Assembly: GCA_037951105.1 (NCBI GenBank)
Contig: JBAMJV010003765.1
Location: 223,501 to 287,500 of the forward strand
Source of the DNA: Echinarachnius parma
Lineage: Eukaryota > Echinodermata > Echinoidea > Clypeasteroida > Echinarachniidae
Direction: 5' to 3'
Length of the DNA: 64,000 nt
Part shown: positions 1 through 11,187 of the stretch, piece after piece
How positions within the stretch are numbered: position 1 is the stretch's first letter
Layout of the letters: each line of letters opens with the position of its first letter
Notes under the pieces: generated by a model
Database searches by the model: none
Told to the model about the DNA's origin: nothing
What the model saw: the letters and a program-made list of their open reading frames with translations, nothing else
Program-made: the position numbers and the translations under genes

Positions 1-1646
1 GTCTGTTTAAAGTCACATATGTGAATTAATTGTTAACTAGTTGTACAGGAATAGATATCAGTAGTGGCAATGAAACATCAGAAGTGCAACTGTACTTGTG
101 GTTTATTGAGTTAAAAACTTCAAAATCTGTGTCATGCTAGCGATGCAGCTGGTATCTCAGTACCGTAAATAAGCTGAGCAAATTGACCATGACATATGTT
201 GATTGAACCACGTGTGAAACGTAAGTAGTCAAAAATGGTCAGGATAGTTAGAGGTCAGAAGTGACGTTTCACTAAATGGTTTTGTTTATGGGTTTTTTTT
301 ACTAGTAAACATCCGCATAGGGATGGCAGTTCAATTATCATCGTAGTAATGAGTAAAGCTTATTGACTGAATCGTGTGTAGGCCTGATTGTGAAACACAA
401 GTAGAAAAATCATACATGACAGTAGATCAAAGCGTTTGCAACATCCTGGGAGTTTAGAAGTGAAACGTTTCCTGCGGTTAAGTTGCGTTTCCCATTCCGC
501 CTTTTCTGATTCAATTAGGGATGTACGTTGTTCAATCGCTTGTGGCTTGTGCAGCGACCACAGGGTTAGATGTCCTGATCATTTCTGTCAAAGCTGAGGC
601 ACTTAGTTAGATATTACGGCTATTTGGTATTAAGTCAGGTCATTAATTTGTCAGTTCTGTCATACACTATAATATGAATAATATGATGTGAAACTTTTAA
701 AAGTTCTTGTTTATTAAAATCTCTGAATGATATCATGAATGAGTGTCACCAGGGCTCGCATGCCAGCGTAGACTCAAAATGACACTCGGTTAGATAACGT
801 GGCTGTTGGGTATTAAGTCGGGTAATTAATTTGTCAGTTCTGTCATATACTATAATATGATGCTTGCTAAGTTCTTGTTGAACCCTCTATATGCACTTTA
901 ATGCGCTAAATGAGCTAAATGCTATCCTTGACCAGCGTCACCAACCCAGCTTGCATGCTTGACACGGTTGACTCAAGTCGAAGGATATTTTAAAATTACA
1001 TAATGTGGCTCTTATTCGGCTGGGTAATTAATTTGTCAGTTCTGTCATATACTATGATATGATGTGAAGCTTGCTTAGAATTAAGTTCATGTTTGATCCA
1101 TTGCCTATTATTTGATGTTAATAACACTCCATCTCCAAATACTCCATCCTGAGTATTTTCATGACTGACCAGCCCTGAATAGGTCCATCAACTTCAGCCC
1201 AAGAATTCTAGGGAGTGAGTAGGAACCCTTCCTGAATGGGTTAAATGTGTTAAAAATAAATTCGATGCTGTAATGATACATACCTCGTTAAAATCCCTAC
1301 TTTAACATTTGTGACCAAATATAGCAAAACCCTGCACTTACCGGTGAAATTCAAAATGTAGATTTCCATACCATTAGAAAGCCCTCATCACAAGCTTTCA
1401 TTTCATGCTTTGTTCTAACAAATTGGTCAATAATTGGTGAAGATATGATTGTTTCAATTTTACAATCATAGGTCTCTTACATACATTATGTGAACATAAA
1501 ATGCCAATTTCTTCAAAACATGAATTACCGACAAGTGCAGGGTTCTGCTATAGCCGGTCACATTTGTGTCATATTATAGATAGTGCCATCATATTTGTTT
1601 AATTCATATTCAATCAAATGTATCTTCCTTGTCTGTGTCATTGCAG
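1..1646 (+). other. Intron upstream of first visible exon, with degenerate tandem repeats
   Basis: No coding exon is seen here. At about 600-1105 a segment of roughly 180-205 bp occurs three times, marked by the shared words ttaatttgtcagttctgtca and actataatatgat. A weaker version of similar length fills 60-560. A MITE-like element sits at 1311-1561. The last bases, gtgtcattgcag, form the acceptor of the exon at 1647. Confidence 0.6.
1311..1561. mobile_element. MITE with about 35 bp terminal inverted repeats
   Basis: The left end gtgaccaaatatagcaaaac, followed by cctgcacttaccggt, is matched in inverse by accgacaagtgcagggttc, then tgctatagccggtcac, at the right end, with a few mismatches. There is no coding capacity. 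The superfamily is unknown and no clear target duplication is visible. Confidence 0.65.
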
Positions 1647-1710
1647 AGAGAAGCTGTCTGTGGCTCGCCTACAGAGGGAGCTAGCCAAGGCAAAGACTGA
1701 AGGAACAATG
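1647..1710 (+). CDS. nckap5: NCKAP5-like gene, first visible coding exon (partial gene, 5' end outside window)
   Basis: A 64 bp exon between ttgcag and gtgagt. One base completes a codon from the exon upstream of the window. The rest reads EKLSVARLQRELAKAKTEG and ends TM in phase 0, in the frame of the exon at 13983. The sequence is Leu/Lys/Glu-rich with heptad spacing, which fits the start of the coiled coil seen in later exons. It is GC-richer than its intron. The exon call is inferred from the splice sites, frame and composition; the short peptide alone would not identify the family. It sits 12.3 kb upstream of the next main exon. Confidence 0.7.
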
Positions 1711-2976
1711 GTGAGTAACAGTTTCTAATTCTCTACGAACAAAAAACACCAATTACTTGTATACTTTCACCTCTAGTGTACCCTATAGCTTTTTTTATTT
1801 TCAACTTTCTTTATTAACTTTCTTATAATCATTAAAGACTATATTAGACAATTTTTATTTTCTTTCTCCCGTGTTTTTAAGGTCTTTTGATATGTGTAAT
1901 TTTGATGAGCACTCACTTATTTGTTAATAGGTGACTATACAACACAAATCCTCCATAGATTTTCCATAGTTATCTTATTTAATTTTTCTGCAATCATGTT
2001 TTTTTAAATTTATTGTATATTGAAATGGAATTAATAAATTATTAATAAATCAAATCAATGATGTGTTTTTTGTGGTGGAATATGAATTGCAAAAGACTTC
2101 AGCCGGGATATTTTTGGGACCAGTCTTGAATCTGTTAAGCTTTTTGTGTACTTAAAATTGATGAATATTTGTACTACTTTCTTTCTATATTTGTATCGGC
2201 CTTTCTCTTCGACCACCTATGAAGTATTTGCATTCAGATTAAACAAATATTCCCAGTATAAACTATTGAACAGTTTCAAAGCATAACCCTGTTCCTGCCT
2301 TTTTGAAACAGCTGATTTCAATTGAGGAAGGGAAGAAAGTGGCAGGAAAAACTTAAACCTCAACTTAAATTTCCTCTTTCCTTTATCCTGCTTTCCCCCA
2401 CGAGAATTTCAATTTATGTCTTAACCTGTTCCCTACAAGATTTAGCAATCCTTATAGAGTTAATACAAGACCCATCAGTTTCCCCACAGGCAATGGGTTA
2501 ATTTTTATAATCCGCAGTATATAATTATGAAAAGCCATTGGCCTGAATTCTTAACTGCCGGTTAACTTTTTACCCTAATTGTATGATATATTGCATAATT
2601 TCGAGTCATTGTTTGATCCATGGACTGCATTTGAATTTTGAAACAAAGATGCAACCCTTTTTTGACATTTTAATGAAAAAAGTATGAATAATCCGATTGC
2701 ACAAAATGTAATAAATAGAGAGATACATGTAGATGAATGAAAAATAGTTTTTTTTTTTAAAGAGTGGGGCCACTTAATGAATTTCTCCATTCTGATATTA
2801 ATGTAAGACTTTATTTTAGTTGGTGATAACCACTGGAAATGTTTGTTAAAAACAATATTCTTATTAAAAATGATCTCACTCAAAGACAGGTTGTTAGGGA
2901 AAATGCTTAATCATAATGCCTCATAAGGTCTGAAACACAGACTAGCTGATCATTATCACACAAAAAAGGGGGAATG

Positions 2977-3519
2977 CAAGTTATTCATATCTGCAATCAT
3001 ATATCATAAAGAAACACATCAATAAAAAAAGAAAAGATTGTGATTTAGGCATAGGCCTCGATGTATTCATATCTGAAAATCATAAAGAAACAAGTCAACA
3101 CCGAAAATAAGGATTACGTTTAAGGCATAGGCCTCAAGCTATCCATATCTGAAATCATAAAAAAAGAAACCAGTACAAAAAGGAAAGATTAAGTTTTAGG
3201 CAATAGGCCTCGGGTTATTCATATCTAAGATCATAAAGAAAGAAACGGATTCAAAAAGTGAAGATTATGATTTTACATTATGATGTATTCATATCTGAAA
3301 ATCATAAAGAAACAAGTCAACACCGAAAATAAGGATCATGTTTAAGGCATAGGCCTCAAGCTATCCATATCTGAAAATCATAAAGAATGAAACCAGTACG
3401 AAAAGGAAAGATCAAGCTTTAGGCATATGCCTCGGGTTATACATATATCTAAAATAATCAAGAAAGAAACCAATACAAAAAGTAAAGATTATGTTTTAGG
3501 CATTTCAATAGGCCTCGGG
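2977..3519. repeat. Tandem array, about 78 bp unit, about 7 copies, with three-unit higher-order period
   Basis: Each unit has a core like tatctgaaaatcataaagaa, then a purine-rich stretch, then ttaggcataggcctc. Unit pairs about 222 bp apart (near 3062 and 3285) match better than neighbours do: both carry caagtcaacaccgaaaataa. So a block of three units was duplicated after the units had diverged. Confidence 0.75.
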
Positions 3520-4399
3520 GGAAAGTTGTAAAAATGGCATAAAGGAAAAATGGGACGGGTGAACGCTAAAGGAAGGATGTGATATTTGTAACGAGAGAGG
3601 AAGAATAATATCAGGAGGAAATTTATTCGCTCGAAGGGGGAGAGAGGGGGGAAAAGGGGCGAGGGCTGTTTAGCAAGCGTCCTATATTTTGTTGTCGTTA
3701 GAGTATGTTTATTGTTCATTTTTTTTGTTTTGGCCTAATCATAGCTTCATCTTTAAGGCTCCAAGAATGTTTTGATTAAAGCCACACTTTCCCCCCGTGA
3801 CCATTTCCTATGTGTTGTTCCCGAGTGGGGAAATTGGTCAGAATCTGAATTTTTGCATATCATTGTGGCCGAAATAATACTGTATGTGATTAAGGCATGA
3901 TAAAAGAGGAATATATCTTCTTTTGTTTGGTCATAATATGTGATTCAGGCATGATTATGACATTATCAAGGCCAATGAATTTCTACACATTGCTGGATTT
4001 GTCTTCCAGTCATGAAACATGCGCCCTACAAGCGCAAATTCAGTTCTCAAATAGATGCAGCATTTCAGGAATTTTAACTCTTTTCAAATTAATTTGCTTT
4101 TGTCGGACGAACATACATTGGGCTAATCCTTACTTAAGTATTTAGTTTAAATACTTAGTAAGCACTTATCGACTTGTCTGGCACTTTTGATTTGCCATAA
4201 AGTTAAGAAATACTTCTGTGGTGCAAGCAGTATAGCCAGGTTTATGGAAATGCGACCTTCATGTGAACATAGAATCTTACTTTTGGATTGAACTATTTTG
4301 CTTAGTTTTAATACACTTGTCACATTCGTCAGAAGTGAGAAACTGTTTCCCGGTTAATACTCAAAATTGGGATTTTGCGAGGATCTTCTTAAGTTGATA

Positions 4400-4873
4400 A
4401 AGTTTAGAGTGCGAGTATGACTTGGAAAGTCAAAGTAGTGAACCCTAAGACTTTGTTTGAGGAGTTTGGATTGACAAATCAATGGTTAGAATAATGGACA
4501 TTTTGCAGGAAATCTTTGTTTTAGGAAATTTAGCTGTAGTTTGTCATAAGCTTGTGTTTGAGAAGGTGGGATTTAAGTCTTCAAAATGGCAGAAATTTCA
4601 GAATACATTGTTTGAGGAAATTTAACTGTGGTTTGCCATACGCTTGTGGTTGAGAAGTTGGGATTTGAGACTTCAAAATGGCAGACATTTCAGAAGAAAA
4701 CTTTGTTTGAGGAAAGTTGAGTGTTCCTTTAAGTTTTATGTAAGTCTTGTTGTGGAGGAGTTTAGATTTGCCAAATAAAACTTGAAAATGGCAGAAATTT
4801 CAGAAGAAAACTTTGTTTGAGGAAAGTTGAGTGTTCCTTTAAGTCTTATTGTTGTTGAGGAATTAACTTAAAA
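4400..4873 (+). repeat. Decayed tandem copies of the candidate first exon start
   Basis: The word atggcagaaatttcagaa, or a close variant, occurs with ATGs at 4586, 4678 and 4788, before the intact version at 4874. The spacings are 92, 110 and 86 bp. The copies read MAEISEYIV, MADISEENFV and MAEISEENFV, each followed at once by TGA. A weaker relative lies at about 5220-5290, after the intact exon. Confidence 0.7.
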
Positions 4874-4951
4874 ATGGCAGATATGTCAGCAGAGGAGACC
4901 TTTGGTGAAAACTTTAAGGAAAGAGTGCGAGCAAGGTTCCTTCAGCGACAG
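4874..4951 (+). CDS. nckap5: Candidate alternative first coding exon 1b of the NCKAP5-like gene
   Basis: The ATG at 4874 opens 26 codons, MADMSAEETFGENFKERV then RARFLQRQ, and ends at a good donor, cag|gtaagc. An in-frame TGA lies 18 bases upstream of the ATG. The candidate internal acceptors (tcag, cag) fall out of phase with the preceding exon, so it fits a first exon better than an internal one. It ends in phase 0 and would join 13983 (KETTMREL) in frame, giving an isoform that lacks the upstream N-terminus. The segment is charged and GC-richer than its surroundings. No TATA box is evident. It lies at the end of a series of decayed copies of its own start. It is a prediction from sequence alone; a transcript is needed. 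Confidence 0.5.
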
Positions 4952-5393
4952 GTAAGCCCTCGAGCACGAGAAGTTTAATTTAAGAAAGAAATTCAATTTT
5001 TAACCCATTGCCTACTTAAATCTTTTGAGTCAAGTTTTTACTCTATGGATATTTCACAATCTAGATGGGAAAAGGTTGAAGTTTTTCTTCACGATTGTTT
5101 CCAGATTTTATTGTAAAGATTAGATCTTTATTAAAGATGAGACTTCACTGAGATTGAAATGTCTGAAACGCAGGTGTGACCGCCTTTTGTTCCAACTGAT
5201 GTCTTGGTTTGTGGAAAATTAAGGGTGGTTTGCCCAGAGTTTTTATTTGAGAAGTTAGGAAAATGCCAGAAATGTATTTGAAGAAAATGAAATGCAGTTT
5301 GGCTGTTAGGCTGGTTGGATTGCTACTTAAATAATCATTGGTATTAAATAAAAGGAGACATTTTGAAGCCAAATTATCCTCTCTTTAATTTAT

Positions 5394-5875
5394 TTAAAGG
5401 GGTAGTACAGTTTTGGTTTTGGCTCGAAAGGTATACAAAATTACAAACGACTAAGTAAAAAGCCTGTTATCATTAAAAAAAGAGCCATTAAAACACAAGA
5501 GGGCGCTTTCTAAAAAGGCATTGGTTTCAACCATTTTTCATACAAAATTATGCATGTGATGTTTTATTGAAATAATGATTAAATAGAGAGATCATCAACA
5601 ACTATTTTATAAACGCTTTTGAAAATTTTTGAAAAAGTGCAAGCATTTAAAAAAAAATTTGAAAAAATCATCTAATTATTTGGTCCCAAATAATTATAAG
5701 ATCAGATACATTTATTGATATTTCAGCCGTTTCTGGGTCGATTTTGACCAAATAAAGTTTATTCTGCCATTTAAATTGCATGTTCTCTCAAATTCGCCAC
5801 TCAGTTTTTCATTACCTCACAAAAAAATTGTGATGTGCAAAACTAAACTCTACCAAAACTAAACTACCCCTTTAA
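5394..5875. mobile_element. TTAA-flanked MITE, family A (AGGGGTAGT ends)
   Basis: It begins ttaaaggggtagtacagttt and ends aactaaactacccctttaa, so the ends are inverted and bounded by TTAA on both sides. Relatives lie at 16466-16767 and 29295-29771. TTAA boundaries are typical of piggyBac-type targeting; the superfamily assignment is inferred because there is no transposase. Confidence 0.75.
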
Positions 5876-6419
5876 GTTCATGAAACCATGTCAAATTTGC
5901 TGACACGGTTTTGCAGGGAAATGACTTCTATTTTGTTATAACATCTTTTATGAATATTGCATTTAAACCAAATGAATCCAGACCTTTATCTTGTTAGTCA
6001 TCATTAACCAAACTGATATTTTTCCCCCTTAGTCCCATGTGAGATGTTTTATGTTGGTCTATGCCAAGGGCTCAGTTATGTCACTTCCACACACACACAC
6101 AGTGGCTTTGATAAGTGATGATAGAACTATTGTACGGTGTCGTTCAACTTGTGGATCGTAACGTAACCTTTTTGATTTTAAGAATTAAGAATAGAACTCA
6201 AATTGATTTAGTTGATTCAAAATAAACCGTTCCCTCTGAGATTCTAAAAACCTTGTAGACTTTTTACATAGCCCACCAGATTTCCCGTAGACAAAGGGTT
6301 AATAAAAATTGAGAGAAAATGTGATTCAGTTGGTACAAATTGTTAACTTATTAAAAATGTCGAATTTGGCATGAAATGTATTCTCCTTAGACTGCCATCC
6401 CATATATTTATTTTTGTTC

Positions 6420-6471
6420 CCCCCCCCCCCTTAGCTCTCTTTCTTTTTGGGGGAGGGGGGGTGGAGGGGGA
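6420..6471. repeat. Poly-C run followed by G-run cluster
   Basis: About 13 C in a row are followed, after a short pyrimidine stretch, by gggggagggggggtggaggg. The G-runs could form a quadruplex. Confidence 0.6.
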
Positions 6472-6619
6472 TACATGAATGTGTTAACACAACCCGGGTA
6501 TCAGATAATATTGAGTAGTATTCCAGAAAAAATAATAAATCTTCCTGAACAGACAAGACTACTCAATTTTGCTATAAAATGTACACGTTTCCTCCATTGA
6601 TCTAGCCTGAGTATATACA

Positions 6620-6962
6620 GGGGGATGTTTCACCAAGATCCTAAGTTGATCTTAGCACTAAGATGGTCTTAAATATTATGAAAAGCCATTAGTGTGTTGA
6701 AACAGTTTTGTAAAAGTTATGTTGAAAAGCATACAATGTTGGTTCAAATCATATATATTTTCTAATTATCAAAGAGATTTCATGAATTTTATGTGACATC
6801 CGGAAATTTATTGGATAATTACAAAATATATTATGATTTGAATCAACATCTTATGCATTTCAACATAACTACAAAACTGTTTCAAGACACTAATGGCTTT
6901 CCATAATATTTAAGACCATCTTAGTGCTAAGATCAACTTAGGATCTTTGTGAAACACCCCCC
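6620..6962. mobile_element. Long foldback MITE
   Basis: The two halves are near-perfect inverted repeats of about 150 bp: tttcaccaagatcctaagtt is matched by aacttaggatctttgtgaaa. A closely related copy is at 34961-35298, and a fragment of the end is at about 57595-57630. The outer tips are G/C runs (ggggga and cccccc). Confidence 0.8.
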
Positions 6963-7903
6963 TGGACTAGCACTGAATGGGTTAAAGCCAACTATTAGTG
7001 ATTTTCAGGTTGTTCAGTACAGATGTGAATTGATTAGGGGGTTGTTATGAAGTTCATGAATAATGCAGCGACGAAATAATTTGTGTGGGAAATATTGTGG
7101 TAAATTAGTGATAAATCATTCCTGCGTTCAGAGGCCCCTTTATTCGCATTTCAACACCTCATACAGAAGAACAAGTGTCTGACATTACTAGCTTTCCAAC
7201 ATGTATGCTAAGGCCAAAACAAAAAATTTGTTGGATTGGAGTAACGGGCAACAAAAAATTAGGGTAGGTAGGTAGGGTTTTTTTTTTTTTTTTTTCAGGA
7301 TTCGCACAAATATACAAAAACACACATAACACACACATAACACATAATTTGTATCTAGGGTCGGCGTTATTTTTAGGGTCGGGCGGGTTACGGCAATCCA
7401 ACAATTTATTTTTCATGGCCTAATTGTTGTTTTACATGTATTTCTTGGAAAAGCAAGATACTCCTTTTACCTGAATTGATAATTTTCTTGTGGCATATTT
7501 CATATAACTAGCTTAGTAATAGAAACATGTATGTTTTTGGTTGTGAACACGGAATGAGAATGAAAAAGTGAGAAGATTTTCATATTTTTTTCTTGGAAAA
7601 GAAGAAAATTGTATTCGTTCCTAGATTTCTCAACTTGCCTCCGGCATATTCTAAGACAGCGAAAGTTGCAAGGGACACTACCAATGTCATGAGGTGCGAA
7701 AAGCAAAATCTGTGCCACGTGCGCCAAGCAAATCTTACCCCCGGGCCTGCGCTTTACTTATAACACTCGCATTAATTACAAAAAATGCTACGCCTTTGAC
7801 AACTGTTAGGAGCTGCTGTTTGGATTGGATTGAGCGAACACAGGTCTTTCGACACGCTTCCTCAACCATTAACAAGTGTTTAGAGAGGTGTGAGGAACCG
7901 TTG

Positions 7904-8139
7904 TTAACCCATTGCCTACGGGAACCTGGTGGGTCCTGTAATAATTCTAGATGGAGATTGCAATATCTTGTAGGGAACAGGTTAACCCCTTGCTTTTGGA
8001 ACCTGGTGGGTCCTGTATTAATTCTAGATGGAAATTGCAAAATCTAGTAGGGAACAGGTTAACCCCTTGCTTTTGGAACCTGGTGGGTCCTGTATTAATT
8101 CTAGATGGAGATTGCAAAATCTGGTAGGGAACGGGTTAA
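7904..8139 (+). mobile_element. Three head-to-tail copies of TTAA MITE family C
   Basis: TTAA occurs at 7904, 7982, 8059 and 8136, delimiting units of 78, 77 and 77 bp. Each reads from ttaacccattgcctacggga or ttaaccccttgcttttggaa to gtagggaacaggttaa. Adjacent units share one TTAA. The same ~80 bp element is scattered across the window, for example at 15614, 33679, 48413 and 48719. Confidence 0.8.
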
Positions 8140-8347
8140 CGAGTGTCAAAGAGAGGTGTGAATGACTGTCCTTAATGGAGGGGGTTGGTGGTGGTGGTAG
8201 GGCTAGAATTTCTGCAAAAATTTCAGGGGGCGAGTTATTAAAGGTAGGTGTTGGGTTACCCTTGTTCTATAATCTCCCCCTGTCTCTCTCTCTCTTCTCT
8301 AACAACCACCAATTACTCTGTTTGGAATATGAAGAAATGTATATATA

Positions 8348-8685
8348 CAGGGCTCCACACTTAACTTTTTTGTCAGTGGCCCGGTCGGGCCAGTGAAATC
8401 ATTTCTTCCCCATTTCTGGTGGCCCGAAAGAAAAATTTACTGGCCCCAAAATTGTATTTCATGAGTAAACTTTTCACTCTTTATGATATCACCCTTTCTT
8501 GATCAAACGAGTGATTATAGATGAAGAAGACAAGATTTTTCTTATTTTGTCAATGTCGGGTTGAAAATCTGCTTACCCGATTGGGCCATCAAAATATGAC
8601 TTTTACATATTTTTGCTGGCCCAAAGTGCAATTTCACTGGCCCCGGGCCAGCGGGTCAGTGGGCCAGTGCGTGTGTCGAGCCCTG
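8348..8685. mobile_element. hAT-like MITE, GGCCCG-rich family, copy 1
   Basis: It starts cagggctccacac and ends gtgtcgagccctg, 13 bp inverted ends with one mismatch. The interior is rich in ggcccg and ggccc words. Copies 2 and 3 are at 19693-20751 and 59839-60179. The target site is in a TATA-rich stretch, so no clean duplication can be read. Confidence 0.75.
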
Positions 8686-9456
8686 TTGTATATCTTCATC
8701 AGTGGCGTAGCAAGGGGTAACTCCAAATGGAAAGGGTCAGGGCTGCCAGCTCTGTCCTGTTTTAGTTTTTGTAGATTCTCTTTTCTTCATATCATTTCCT
8801 GCTCCTCTTTCTGTCCCTTATTACTCTTTCTGAAATACCCTTTATAGTTGCTCTTAATTTAATATTGTAGCATGTGTAGTGAATGATTGATCAAGGTACT
8901 TAGTTTTTGTGCCCCCTGGATGTTCTGCTGATTTTCTTGGAAATTTAGTGGGGAAATATGGTCTTGTTCTGTTAAATAGATTATTTTATTAACTTTGGGA
9001 TAATTTATTCAATTTTCTTGGAATTGTATTAGTTTTATTTTTGTCTAGAGCTCATGTCATTCATAAAACATTTTTTTGTTTGCCTTTTAGGGTTATTTTT
9101 TTATTTTCTTGGAATTTATGCGGATTCTTCTCAATTATCATCCATCATACATATCTGCTACCCCTTTGCGAATAGTAAAATATGGAATTTTGCCTCGAAT
9201 TAAACAATTACTTGCTTGCTAGTGTGGCCCTAAGTGATTAACATATGTAGCAACCTACATGTAAATGTCACTGAAAAAAGAGACCCCCAAATTAACAAAT
9301 AGCTCATGGCCTTTAAAACCCCCATTAATTCATTGTCTTTGTTGAAATTATTTTAATAAAACAATCATCAGATTGCATGTTAGAATTACAAAGGCTGTAT
9401 AAACATGCCTTTCCTACTTTATGAAGTGTCTCATTCCATATGTTTACCCTATAGAT

Positions 9457-9783
9457 GATAATCAATTATTAACCTTTTGCCTCCTGTATTTAAAACCCCC
9501 CATATACATGTACATGTAGTTGATACACGGTACACCAAGATATGGTAGGCAATGGGTCACACCCATCATATCCCGCTGCTATGCAATTCATTCTTCCCTA
9601 GAAATATGGTATATAATCCTTTTTCTCTACTCTATGATAATCAATTATTACAGCAGTCACTCTCGTACCATCATTTATCTCCATAATATTGTTTGAATCT
9701 TGGAGTAAAATGGCTTAAAAGATCCCATCCCGGTGCAACGCAATACTCACTCTCGAATAATTCTAATCCGTGATAATCAATTA
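9457..9783. promoter_or_regulatory. Three copies of GATAATCAATTA
   Basis: The 12-mer is exact at 9457-9468, 9646-9657 and 9772-9783, within a loosely repeated segment that ends in a GC-richer stretch (9880-9960). ATTA/TAAT cores are homeodomain-type sites, so this might be an intronic enhancer. The regulatory role is inference only. Confidence 0.3.
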
Positions 9784-10333
9784 AGAGCTCATTGTTATGG
9801 TAGGGGGTGACGATTTTCCCACTTCATCTCATCTCATCGAGCAATCATTATTAATCGGCCACATCCGGCTCCATTAGCAGCAAGGGGGGCACGGATCAAA
9901 TTTCGCAGCTCCCTTACAACCTTCTCCTCCGCACTTCAGTTGCGAATAATCGAAAGACCGAGGGATTGTGCACACGTTTGATTGGCAGGTCATAATTGTG
10001 GTATTGTTTCATGTACGCGCTTTGGTTTTCACAGCTGATTTTTCGATTTTTATATTGGGTGGCTTCTCTGTTTGTCTAAGGATGCTGGTTAGAAGGATTG
10101 ATTTTTTTTTTTTTTGCTCCACCTCTTCTGTTTTTAGTGGGTCGTCATAAACAACATTTTCTCCAATTATCATTCTTTTGTGGAGTTTAATTTTCTTCTT
10201 GCATTCTTGTCTCTACAGTTTTAACATTAGTTTTCATTATATCCTACATGAATGAAATACTGTTCAGTGATTGGTCTACATAGCGTCATGTGACCAAACA
10301 TAGTAATGCCCATGGAGAAAAATGTGCTATGCG

Positions 10334-10379
10334 TGACGTCATTCATGGAATAGTAAATGCTATTCCATGAATGACGTCA
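10334..10379. repeat. Perfect 20 bp inverted repeat with a CRE (TGACGTCA) in each arm
   Basis: The left arm tgacgtcattcatggaatag (10334-10353) and right arm ctattccatgaatgacgtca (10360-10379) are exact reverse complements around a 6-base loop, taaatg. TGACGTCA is the CREB/ATF consensus. Either a MITE core or a regulatory site is possible. Confidence 0.7.
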
Positions 10380-11013
10380 TAGACGCCGGGTGATCATAAT
10401 GAGCCCATAGAGATGCGTGTTATAAAACTTCCCTGCGAGAAGAGATCTTTTTTTAGCTTGCGAAAGATGCTCGACGAGATTTCTCAAAGAGTTATTTAAA
10501 AAGAAATACAGCATATTTTCACCCGTGAATATCAATAAATTCCAAAGAATATTCTAGAGATGCATTTCATGTATAACGTAGCGGTATTCGAATTACAAAA
10601 TTACTACAATTGTGCACATTGTGCATCGTTGTCCTTCTGTGGTCGTGACATAATTCGTCATTTAACAATCGGCCGCGGTGTGCACTGCACTAGCTGTATT
10701 TGTAATGTACGAATAACTATTTTCTCCATACAATTACACGTGCGTACTGTAAAGCAGGTTAATTATTCACTTTGATGCGCGCGTTTTGCATTTTGGTGCG
10801 CATTAGTTGTTAAGGCGCGTAACCATGAATGGAAAGATCAGCGCAATACGCGCTCTGCGCTAGGACTATTGCGCAAAGGGGGTCAGTGTCACAAACAGAA
10901 CATAGTCAGTGCAGTGATGGTTCCATGATCAATGTTTTGTTTTTCTTTATATTTTTCTTTAATTTAATTGAAATAATTAATTTTTGCGATGATTATGATT
11001 ATGCGAAGGATAT

Positions 11014-11187
11014 AAAACAAATATATCATGCACTATTTCGAGCCACTAGTGAAATTATGGATTCCTCGGTGACAGAAAAAGCACTATGTTCTTCGGGTCT
11101 ACGACCCTCAGAACATAGTGCTTTTCCTGTCACCTCGGAATCCATAATTTCAACTAGAGGCTCTCAGTGCATGGTATATTTGTTTAC
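11014..11187. repeat. Foldback hairpin, arms about 80 bp
   Basis: aaaacaaatatatcatgcac near 11014 is matched in inverse by the segment ending gtgcatggtatatttgttta. The inner arms carry gaaattatggattcc and gcactatgttct with their complements, closing near 11097-11105. It interrupts a spurious ORF. Confidence 0.75.
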
